DNA of 64,000 bases from the NCBI GenBank assembly GCA_947184155.2, contig CAMXCT020001693.1, positions 1 to 64,000 on the forward strand, given 5' to 3'. Source of the stretch: Cladocopium goreaui (taxonomy: Eukaryota > Sar > Dinophyceae > Suessiales > Symbiodiniaceae). Both the position numbers and the translations under genes were made by a program. The notes below the pieces were generated by a model. It searched no databases. It saw nothing but the letters and a program-made list of their open reading frames with translations, and was not told the origin of the DNA. Each line of letters begins with the position of its first letter. Positions within the stretch are counted from its first letter, which is position 1. Below, in pieces: positions 38,648-50,600 of this stretch.

Positions 38648-41600
38648 ATGGAAAGGACAACTGGAGACACCTCCGGTGGAGGCGCCCTTGTCCCCTCGTC
38701 TGGAGCAACGGTTGCAACAACTGGATCACAACAAAGCTTGCCGGCTGGGACAAACCCCACGCCCATGTCAGTGGATGAAGGTTTCTTCACACAGCCCGTG
38801 CAAGCATATTTCCAGTTCGTGCAAAACAATCTTACCTACATCAACGAAGGTAACATTGATGCTTTCAGGCAAGAGGCGGAGGAGAGGCACACACATCTCA
38901 TGGAGCAAAAGGTCCAGCAACTGTACCAAGAGTTTGAGGGAGTTTGCCTTAGCGAAATTGCCCATCAACGTGCAGAAGCGGATCGCAGACATGAACACCT
39001 AGTGTCAGAGTATTCAGTGTCCCAAACGGCAGCTGAGCATGAGGTAGCAAAACTGAGACAGGAACTTAGCGATGCAAACGCAAAGCTAAAGAACGCTGCA
39101 AATGCGGTTGCACTGGAAGCTGAACAAAGAGCCAACCAAAAGGTAGCCCATATTACAGCCCAGTACGAACAAAGGTTTTCTGAACTCAGAGGTAGCCTCG
39201 AGGCAGACTGTAAACGAATCGTGGACGAAACAGTGGAGTATGCAAAGAATGGCATGGAAGGTTTCAAGAAGGAGGAACAAGCTGTAATTCAGGAGATTAG
39301 AGAGGAATGCAGTAGGCAGGAAAACCAAGCTGCTGAACTCAATTTCCAATTGCAGGGACAAGTCGAGGATTTGATGGAGAAGCTCAATAAGTACAGCGCC
39401 CCGGAAATCAGTGTCGACAGAGCCGTCGAAGTTGATGATGCACAAGGCGGTAATAATGTCGATTTGTACATGACCCCAAAATCAGCGGTCGGTACCAAGG
39501 CTGGAGCAGAACCCATGCCAAACACTGGTATGAGTAGCTTAGCCATGGACGCTAAGGAAAGGTTGAGCAACCTGTTCTCAACAACCCCTGCCGGATCAGC
39601 AGCCCCTCCAAAACTTCCACCATTGCCAGTTCAAAGACAAAATGATGATGATGCAAACCAAGATCATAGTGTGCCCAGTCCTACAGTCATAGCAAGCGAC
39701 CCTGGCAAGAAAGCAGCTGAAGCAGGCTTAGGTCTTTCAGGTCAACAATTGCTAGATCTCATCACTAGACTGACTTCAAAGGATTCAGATGGTGAAAAGC
39801 CCCGAACAAAAGAGGCAGAGACTATCAAACTGAATGACATGCCTGCCCCAGAAGCTTATCGTCACTGGCGTAATCATGTCAGGGATGAAGTGAAATCGTG
39901 CTCCGACAAACCCGATGAGGCTTGGCTTTGGCTCAATGAAGTCTTTGACAACAAAACCCCTAGGGAAAAGTTGGAGGAAAAGCTGCAGGATCCTGGGAAG
40001 TTTATCACACTTGACACCAAACTGTCGGCAGCGTTAACTCGCTCAGCCAAAGGTGATTTAGCGACAAAGATCCATAACTTCAAAGATGAGAAGTCAAAGA
40101 ATGGGATCCAAGTCAGAGGTAGGAGAGTCCTTTTGATGTTTGAAGATTACTTCAGGACGTCTGAGGAAGCTGGCAGTCTCTACCGCGTCGAGGACCTACT
40201 TGGAGTCGTTCGCGCTGGAGAATCTGTGGAGGACCTTAGAAGGTTTCTTAACCGATGGGACGCCACAATTGCCGGCATGGAAACCCCACCAGATGATTTG
40301 GTTCTCAGAGACATCTTACTTAGACAAATCCGAAAATGTCAATTGATGAAGTATGACATTGAAGCATTTGACAGAGCTCCTGAAAAGTCAGAACAAAAGT
40401 CTTATGCATTCTTGTTGAGAAACATTCGTGACCTTTTGGATAGAGAAAGACTCCGTTCAAACAGAAACAGAATCGTTGAAAAGAACAAGCAGACCGAAAA
40501 GCCTCAGCCCGCTGCACCCGCTCAGGGGGGCAAAGATCGCGGCAAAGGAAAGGGCGACCGAGGTCGAACCCGTGGCCGTAGCCAGAGTGGAAAAGGGGAC
40601 AAGATATGCTACAAATTCAGGGATGGCAAATGTGAAAAGGGTAAAGACTGTCCCTACAAGCATGTCAAAGATTCCTCAAGATCTGGTACCCCCAAAAGAA
40701 AGGGTAAGGGCAAAGGTGGTAGCAGAAGTGGTTCCCCCAACAGAAAGTCGAAGGAAGAGATGGCCAAGATCCCATGCACTTACTTCCAACAGGGCAAATG
40801 TCGTCGTGGTGACAAATGTTTTTACAAACATGAAGTTGCAGCTGCACCCACAAAGGATCCAAAACGCACCAATAGCCCTGCACCAAAGAAGAAGGCCAGT
40901 GCAAAAGCTGCGCCATGCATTACTCAAAGGTATGCATGCATAGCAAAGGGAAAAGGGTTGCCAAAAGCCACAAAGGCCATGAAAGAACAATGCCATAGAG
41001 CTGTTGTGTTTTCATCAAAAGTGGAATACATCAAAGTTCCAGCAACAGGTGAACAGAGGAAGGTAGTGCACAAACCCCGAATCTATGAGAAGACGTTCCC
41101 AGATTCAGAGTCAGTGCCAAAACCCGACAAACTCGTAGCTCACCGTGCTCAGGTTTCGGCCCGACAGTTGCAGGAACTTGTGAAGCTCTTCGGCAGTGAG
41201 ACGCAGCCCAAGTGCCGATTCCGATGCAATGACCCAGAAGGGGGAGTATCATGCAACCACTGTAGAGCAATGATCGGTCCCAAGAACAAAGTCAGTAACA
41301 CTCATTTGCCCACTGTTGCTACACCTGCATCAAAAGATGGATGTGTTTGGTTGGTTGACACGGGCAGTGAACAGGATTTGATCAGTGAGGGTATGCTGAA
41401 GACCGCAAAGGCGACAAACCGCCGTATCAGCGATACTCCGATCAGCCTTGCTACAGCAAACGGTTCGACACGGGCGGATGAGGTGGCCGACGTAAAAGTC
41501 GATGCCCTACATCAGCCGTTTTCACCATACATTCTTGAGGAAACTCCTGCTGTTCTTTCGGTTGGGGTCAGGTGTATGGAACAGGGTTACAGTTTTGTGT

Positions 41601-44600
41601 GGCCAGCTGATGGTAGGCCTTACTTCATTCGTCCGGACATGGGAGTCATTGAGCTTAACGTAGACGGCCGTGTGCCGGTCATCGATAGCTCTTGTCGTGT
41701 TTTGAACAGTGGACAGTTCAAGAAAGATTGTGATCTGTTACGTCTTTTTGCAATGGTTGCTGCGAAAGCAGAAGGTGCCGATGAAGAAGGTGTGGATGAG
41801 GGAGTAGCCCATGATAGTGAAACCGAATACATCAGGTCTAGAAAGGCATCTGACCTTGAGCAAGAGGCATGCAGTAAGTCTCACCAGTTTTGCCATTACC
41901 CCAAGAATCCATTTTGCAAGATCTGTCAGAAGGCGCGCATGATGGCGCCACCCGCAAAGAAGAAAGGGGGACAGAAAAGGTTGGAAACCAAAAGTTTTGG
42001 GGATCACATTGTCGCTGACCATACTGTAATCAAATCCAATGTGGAAGAAGGCGTCAAAGGTGAAACAGTGGCATTGGTGATGAAGGACATTCACACTCAG
42101 TTCAGACACGTCTATCCAAGTCAGACAAAATCGAGTGAATCATGTGTTAATGCTTTCAACCACTTCTTATCTCACAAGGATGAAGTTGGGGCAGTTTACA
42201 CTGACAATTCACGAGAGCTTATTGCTACAATTTCAGAGTTGGGGTACAGACATCAAACATCAACAGAGTACGTGGACAGTTCAAAGTCGTTTGTGGAGAG
42301 GGAGATCAGGCACATGCTTGAAGGCACACGCACAAACCTCGTGCAGTCAGGTCTTCCATTGCAGTATTGGCCGATGGCTATGCAGCATTTCTCCATGGCA
42401 GTGAATGCCACGCCACAGCTCAACGGTGATGATGCCCCATGGAAACTCAGATTCGAAGAAGATTTTCCAGGTCAGTTGATTCCTTTCGGTGCAAAGATAC
42501 TGTTTTGGAACAATCCAAAAAGGGTTGACAACACATCTGGAAAGACATCACCAACAGCAAATGATGGAATCTTTTTGGGATACCACATTCAACCTGGTTT
42601 TGCATGGAAGGGTGAGTATCTTGTTGCCAAGTTAGAAGCATTGGATTACCATGCAGAAATGGGCAGCATCACAGTGCAGCGAGCACGACGTGTTGAGCTC
42701 ATCGCGGGAGGTTTTGTCTTCCCACTCCGTGCACTGAAAGAGGCCAAAGAGCCCAAGCCGGACCGCCTAGTCGACAACGTCATTGCTGATCCTCGTCCGA
42801 TTCCGTTTCAATCCGAATTGCAAACCGAGGAACATGTAGAAGAAAGTGAAGCAGCAATTGACAAGTCAACGGAGGCAGTGCTTGACGCACTTGCCAGTGA
42901 TGAAAGGCCGGCTGAAGAACCAGTTTTTCCTGATATCAAGTACACTCCAACTGGTACTCCAATCCCGGATGGTTATCATTGGGACGGCACACGCCTTGTG
43001 AAAACGTACAAAGGGTCAAAACGCCCTGAGTCGATCCCATCGGATTTTTGGAAAATGCTTAGTCCGAAGGATAGGCAAAAGCTTGTTGAGGAGGAGGCTG
43101 AAAAGATGGCTATAGGCAGCGGTGGTGCCGCATCAAGTTCAGCATCAAAGGGTCCGAAGAAGAAGAAAGGTGCAGTCGCTACTGCAAGAAAGCTTCGGGT
43201 AAACCCTAGCCCCTCAGGTGAGCCTAGTGTGTCAACATGGGAGGTCATTCCACAGGATAGACCGAAATTTTGTGTCCCTGCAATGCCGAAAGCAGTTCCA
43301 GCAAAACCTGAACTGCATCGCCCGGAATTGAGAGAGATGATCAAGAACAAGATCGCAGAGTTGGAATTCAAAATGGCTCTTGAATTGTTTTCTGCTGTTG
43401 CACGTTTGGTTCCCAAAGATGAGGTTAGGAAAAACCCCAAAGCAAAGGCTGCCTTAGATAAGGAGTGGGAGAACCTCAGGACAAAAGGAGTATGGGACGA
43501 ATCCAGAGTCAGGGAATGTAAAAGCATTGTTGAGGAAGCCCGCAAGAAAGGGGAAACTGTACATCTTGGTCGTATTTTTGAAGCCTGCTACGAAAAAGGG
43601 TCGGAACTTCCAGCTGATGATCCTCGTAGGAAATTCAAGGGCCGTACAGTCTTCCAGGGTAACAATGTCCGCGACCAGGATTCTGACCATGCGTTGTTTG
43701 CCGAGTTAGGTAGCAGTCCTGCTTCGATGGAAGCTGCAAAGCTTCTTGACGCGTTTGGTTCTCAGCCCGGATTTTCAAAAGCTCAGGCGGACGCCATTCA
43801 AGCTTACATCCAGGCCCTCTTCACTGGGGTGCCCACATGGCTATCATTGCCACGGAACAGATGGCCAGAACACTGGGAAAAGCAATTCTGGCAACCCATG
43901 GTTCCTTTGGTTTTAGCTTTGTACGGGCATCCAGACAGTGGCGGCATTTGGGAAAACCACCTCAACAGCAGAATCGGAAAAGAAGGTTGGAAACAAATTC
44001 TCCCCGACATATGGCAAAGTATTTTCTATCATGCTGAGTACAATTGCATGTTGGTTGTTTACGTGGATGATTTCAAACTCGCAGGTCCTACTGAGAACAT
44101 GGACAAAGCATGGGCAAGTATCAAACGAGCAGTCAACATTGGTGACCCCGAACCCTATGATCGATATTTCGGTTGTCAACATGTGGAGTTTAACAATGTT
44201 ACACTACCACGAAAAGCTCATCCTTTTGCACATGTTTTTGACTCTCAGGCGGCTGCTGCGGCACGTACACAACATCGAACAAATGATTTTTGGCAACATG
44301 ACCCCTTCAACAAAACTTGGACAAGGTATCATCTCCAGCCACGGAAGAAGTTGTTCGAGCCTGGCGATGAGGGGGGGGAGTTTGTCAAGTCTTTACATTC
44401 AGAACGGGTTACAATGTTCGACAAAAATGTTGAATTTAAAGGTCTCCCAGTTCTCAACATGCACATGTCAGATGAAAGTTCAGCTATTGTTGAAGATGAC
44501 ATGACAGTGGATCAAAAGATTCAGACAAAGGACTTCTGGACAGGAAGGACAATCTTCAGGTATGGTGACGAGTATGGCAACACTAATCAGTTTGCCCTCC

Positions 44601-47600
44601 CATCAAAGAACAGACCCGGTCCGCACAGAGACAAAAGGGAAGCCAAGAATGAGAAGAAATCTCAACGGTTCAAAAGCATTGAGAGTGTCGTTACAAACAA
44701 GTCCGGTTGCATGAACAAACCTGTAAACCTGGTAAGGTACGACATGTCTTCTTTCATGGAATCATGTGTAGATGCATACTGTGAACTGGCAAAGGTTCAG
44801 AAAGATGACTTGCCAGTGGTTGCAACGCCGTTCACAGAAGCGGGAATAGCCCGGCCAACTCTCGATGAGAAGGAGAAGCCAGGGAGGTTGCAACCGATTG
44901 CATCGAAGGTCCTGATGAAGATCCTCTTTGCGGCCCGTATGGCACGCCCAGATCTCTTAAGAGCTACTCAAAGCTTGGCATCTAGGGTGACGAAATGGTC
45001 CATTGAATGCGACATTGCATTGCACAGATTGGTATCATACATCAAGTCAACCAAAGATGTTTTTATGGAGGGTTTTGTGGGAGACTCGTTTGAGGATTGT
45101 CAACTGTGGCTATTTGCAGACGCTGATCATGCGGGGGAACATGATTCAAAATCAACTTCAGGTTGTGCAATGTTCCTTGTGGGGCCAAATACCTATTTCC
45201 CACTAAACGCATTTAGCAAGAAGCAGACAGTTGTAGCAAACTCGTCCACTGAAGCCGAAGTCGTGTCAGCAAATCACGCACTCAGAGCAGAAGGTATTCC
45301 GATGTTGGCATTGTTGGAGCAGTTGGGCATTTTCAAGAAATTGTCGCAGAAGGCTGGGTCAAACCCCAAGCCAAACACCCTCGAACAAAATGATCCTGTT
45401 TTTACTCGTATCGATAAAGAGATCGATGAAATCAGGTATGGCAATGTTGAGGGGGGCCTTTCTGCGGCAAATATCAATGGTTTGAAGGCCCATTTTCCGG
45501 AGTTCTATCAAGTGAAGTTTATGGAAGATAATCAAGCTTCTATCACTGTGATGGGTACCGGTAATTCCTCCACTATGCGCTACGCCAACAAAACTCAGAA
45601 CATCTGCTTTAAATGGATGAAACAGTTGTTCGAAGAAGATCAATTCGATTTGATAAATGTTGGCACCAATTGGCAGACAGCTGACATCCTTACAAAACCT
45701 TTTACTTCCCCAACTAAATGGGAACATGCTTTGAGGTTGATGGCCATTGGAAAGACTTGGATCGACGCCGACAAGCCCAAGGTGCGCCAAGTAGACTCCA
45801 AGCCTGCGTGTCCAGCTAATGTCGATGATCAGGGGGGACGTGATGGTTCAAATTCTTTCCAAAGGATGTTGATTGAGTTTTGCTGTTCATCCGATTCGAA
45901 GCTATGCACTCCACGGCAAGCCAGTAAAGGGTGTAGACTTATCCGAGTAACTGAAAACGAGGATGGCACCACCCAAGGCTGCCGTAAATGGCTAGCCCAA
46001 GAAGTCCAGTCTTTCAGGGAGAGTAATCCAGAGGGTGAGATTTTGCTTTATGCTTCCTTGCCATGTGTGGGTGGCAGTCCATGGGGTTACATCAACAGTT
46101 TGACTGACAAAGGGGCCGAACGAATCGAACAGCAACAAAAGGAATTTACAAAACTTTTCAAATCACTTCAAAAGGTTATCAGTGAAATCGATGGGCCACA
46201 TTTTTCAATTGCATTCGAACTCTCAAAGAACTGCAAGTATTGGAAATGGCCAATGGTTCAATCGTTTTTGAAGAGACAAGAGTTGAAATTGTATCCATTC
46301 CACGGTTGCCAGTTTGGGGTTATTGACTTGGACGGGAATCCCATGAAAAAGGGTTGGATGATTGCAACAAACATGGAAGAGTTGTCAAGTCTATCGGAAT
46401 ACGTTTGTGATGGTTCCCACACTCATGGTCAAAGCCGGGGTACTGCACTGAAGCTTGCAGAGAACTACACATTCAAGTTGACTGACTTCATCCATGATTG
46501 TTTTCGTTCCAGAGCTAACCGGGCACAAACCGCCAAGAACAGGAAAAGGTTAGCTTTGCCCGCCATGAGCCGACGTTCTGAAGATTCAAACTTGTCGATT
46601 GCTGAAAAGATGAACGTGCGGGCTCTCAAGTCGGCCGGTTTAAAGACCGTGCCCCAGCAGAGCAACATGTCGGAGTGGCTTGCTTTTCGGAAGTGCCTTG
46701 ATGTTCAGGGGGATAGGCACGCAGGGTGGGAGGACATCTTTTCTACGATCCTCGCTTCGTCAACCATCCTGGCACAGGGCAACAGAACAGAAGACCTTGA
46801 GTTGGCTGCAGGATTCATGCAGTGTTTTACTGCGCAGTCAATGTCTACGGACGCCCTGACGAACGTGCCGTGGGCAAAGGAGATCCGCCATCTGTCCGAG
46901 TTGGAACATGACTCACTGTGGGATCTGAGCTTGCCTACTGAGTACGTCCCTGGGACATCAAGGCCGGCGGTAGACGTCGTGCCCACCATCTATGTGGTGA
47001 CTTCCGATTCAACTTTGGCTCTGATCACTGGAAAGGGTAAGACTTTGAAGAAGTACACCTTGAAGGAGGATCTGGGATTGCGAAAATCAGACATGGTTCT
47101 CGAAATCGGTCATGACATGCTCTGGGGTAAGGATTTACAACAGCTCTGCAAAGCAAATATTTCCATGATCAAGGAGCTGATGGCAAAATATTCTTCTCAC
47201 GGATCAGCCATCAGGGTTATTTCGGTGATCTTTTGGTCTGGAAATGAAATTTGTGGGGAATATGGTGTTGAACCCCTTCCCATTTGGGGGCAGAGGGAGC
47301 CACAGGGTGACTGGAATGCCATCATGGACAGGGTCAAAGGCAACATTGTTTGGTGGAACAATCAGCTCAAGGAGTTGGGAGTGGATCAGGCCGCCCTAAT
47401 CGGCGAGCCCGACCCGCTCACTTATGGGTTGAGTCTCATCTTCACGACGTTTATTGAACGTCTGAAGGAATGGTTCCACAAGGAGATTGCCAGTGACAAC
47501 GATCGGATTCGGTGGATCAAGAATGACATGCTTCCACCGAGGCTTGAGCTCAGGGACTACTTTCACGCATTCGAGACCGAGCTCAACCGAAGCGAGATGA

Positions 47601-50600
47601 TCGGATATGTCATGGCAACTCTCCACATGCTGCACATGACAGACATTTTGATCCCTCAGTACAACCTGTCTTTGTACAAGCGCAGGCGCCCTGCAGGTGA
47701 GGCCACAATGCGCGATGTCCCGCCTAAGATGGAGCACCTCCCAGTCAGGTTTGTGCAGGTTCTCAACTCTCTCCGGGAGAAGGTGAACAAGCCTGCACCG
47801 AGTGTCTCGACCCCGGAAAGCTTTACAGCGGAGGAGTTGAGGGATCGCCCGACTGATGCTGGTGTCGCCGAAGATGATGATGAGGAAGGCGACCCATGGG
47901 ATGCTCTGGATCCCGATGAGCACGAGGGCCCATCTGTTGGCAAAGCCAAGGCGAGCCACGCAGCTCCGCCTGACCCCAAGGCGAAACCTCAGACGACGCA
48001 GGAGGATTCAACTCAGGCCACCTCAGCTGGTGAGCCCCTGCAAGAAAACGAGATCAAGGGCACCATCATTCCGAAACACGCACTTGGACACCTTGACAAA
48101 TATCGCATCACTTTGGATGAAAACATAAATGCAGAAGTAGTTGAACATTGCGTCGTTGATGCCCATCCCTACGAATTGATCGTCAAAACCTGTTGGGAGA
48201 TGGATGGTGCAAAGGAGCTGAAGTACCCAGATCGCATGGACCGACACAAGACCAAGGTCAATGCAGTGACGCGTGGACAGCCGGGTCAGGACACCTCTGG
48301 ATTTGATGAAAACATGTGGCTTGACCTTGATGACTTCTTTCGAATGTTCAACCAAATGCTGCCAGCCAAGTTGCCCCGAATGACAGTTGAAGAGCTCATC
48401 TCATTGCTCTACTGGGACAACAAGTGCCGTTTTGAGTTCCAGTGCATTGCCGGGTACCAGAAGGCAACCCGTAAAGGGTTAGCCTACTGGCCCATCAGGA
48501 TCCGTGCAGTGCAGGGGCATACGAAACGTGCCATGGATGCCGCTTCAGCTGAGGACACGTTCAATGCAGTGGAAATCTATGCTCTGTCTGGAGCAGCAGC
48601 AATCCAGAAAATGAACGCCAAAGGTAAAAAGATTACCACTCCTCAGATGTGCCCTGGTGTACTTTATCACAGGACTACAAAAGGCAATTGGAAGGGCATC
48701 ATTGAGAATGGCTTCGTGGCTGGAGGAGGAGAACGAAATTCGTCAGGAAGAGCTCACTCCTATTTTAGCGACGTTCGTGTTGATGAGAAAGAGTATGTGA
48801 GTGGTTTGCGTGCTGAGCGACCCATTGAAATCAGGGTTGCAATGGCAGAAGCTGCCAAGGCTGGAATTGTGTTTTTCAGGACGGCTTCTGACGGCATTCT
48901 CACAAGTGATGTCGTCCCGCCACAATACATCATCTCTGTGGACGACACGGCAAAGAAGGTGAATCTTTATCGTCGCCAACAGGAGGTAGCGCAGTCTGCA
49001 GCAAGCAGTGGGGGAGAAGTTGGAGTCCAACAGCTTGCCGAGACCTTTGAGGCCAAGGCATCAAAAAGGACAGGTTCCACATCTCCGGCCGCCTCAACTG
49101 GCGCGCCCACTGCAAAGACATTTTTCCCAGGGAAGGTGAAGCCTCCGCCACCAAATGTGGCCCAACTTGCCAGTATGCCTGGATATGCAAGCAGCAGACT
49201 GTTGCCCCCTCCTCCAAAGGGTGAAGCTCCGAAACCTCCTGAAGCAAAGGTTGAAGGACCGAAGACACCGCCAAAGGTTGAAGGACCAAAGACACCTCCA
49301 AAAACACCACCGAAGGAAGGGACTTCTGCACCTCATGCACCAGAAGTTCCAAAAGCTGTGACCTCAGAAGTTGATGCAGCGGCAAAGGATGAACCTGCAA
49401 AGAAGAAGGCAGCCCTAACAAGCGTGCCAACAGCTGTGCCTGCGGCATCATCTGCTGCGGCCTTCTTGGAGCCTGTTCCAAAAGTTGCACCACCAAAGGC
49501 AGTGCAGAAAGATCCGAAAGCTCCAGTTGCAGGGTCACCCAAAAAGACGCCAGCAGCAACGTCAAAGTCACTGGTGCCAAAGCAGAAGTCTCGCCCTAAA
49601 GGCGATGACCAACCTTCAAAGAAAGAGGTGAAGAAGGAGGACAAGAAGCCGGTGCCGGTCAAGATCGAAGTCACGCAATGTTCAAGATGTTTTGCACAGA
49701 CTTTCAAGGGACAGATTGAATGCGATGTGTGTGGATTGATGCTCGAAGGGATCAACAAGGCCGACCGAACCAAGATTGCAGAACGTAGGAAGGCCGCCCT
49801 TCACAAGCTGGGCTTGTACTATGATTTTCGTGGTGAGTACCTGCAGAGCATCACACACGATCAGCTTGAATCTTTGGGTTTGTTGGACGACCAGGCAAGG
49901 GGAAGCTCAAGTCCGGAAGCCGGCCTATTGGCAAGGGCCAAGAGTCGCTTTGACCGTGCCTTGAGTTTAGGTTATGTGTCTGTGGCTGACAGGTTTGCCC
50001 AGGACGCCACATTCGCAGAGAGCGTGTTGAACGAAGGGGAGAACGAGTACGATTGTGAAAGGTACGACCTCCTCAAGTCTGCACATTTGCCAAAGCCGGG
50101 TCGCACCAAAGCTCAGGTCAAGATGGGTATTTCTGAGCAATCCCAGCTGGAGCACAACGCAATGAGGCTGGTTTACTTGGATTTGGCCAGTCGCTATGAT
50201 GTCCCAAAGTCTTTCAGGTACATCGACCAGCCATGGTTCTACATGTACCGAACCGAGATTTACTCCGAAGAAGAGTACATTGACTACCTCAACAGGAATC
50301 CTGGACACAATCTTTTGTTGTCTTGCACTGGTGTTGACAACATTGCTGTTCATGATGCTGAACGCCATTTGAGGTGGATTAAGGGACAAAATGAAGAGCT
50401 GTACAAGCAGAACGCAGCAGAGAAGAAGAAACAGTCTGACAGGGCCCGCGAACAAAATGAGGCCAAGCGCAAAGCTGAGCAGACTGGTGCGTATGGCCAA
50501 GGTCCCTCCAAGAAAGGCACCGCCAAACCGGTTGCCCGAACATCCACAAGCGTAGAGGTAGCTTCATCATCAACGTCAGCAAGTCAGTGGCTCAATCGCC

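Noticed and set aside
41031-50582. Many shorter ORFs on both strands within the retrotransposon
   Set aside because: All lie inside the 4022-codon frame, which carries the complete set of pol motifs.
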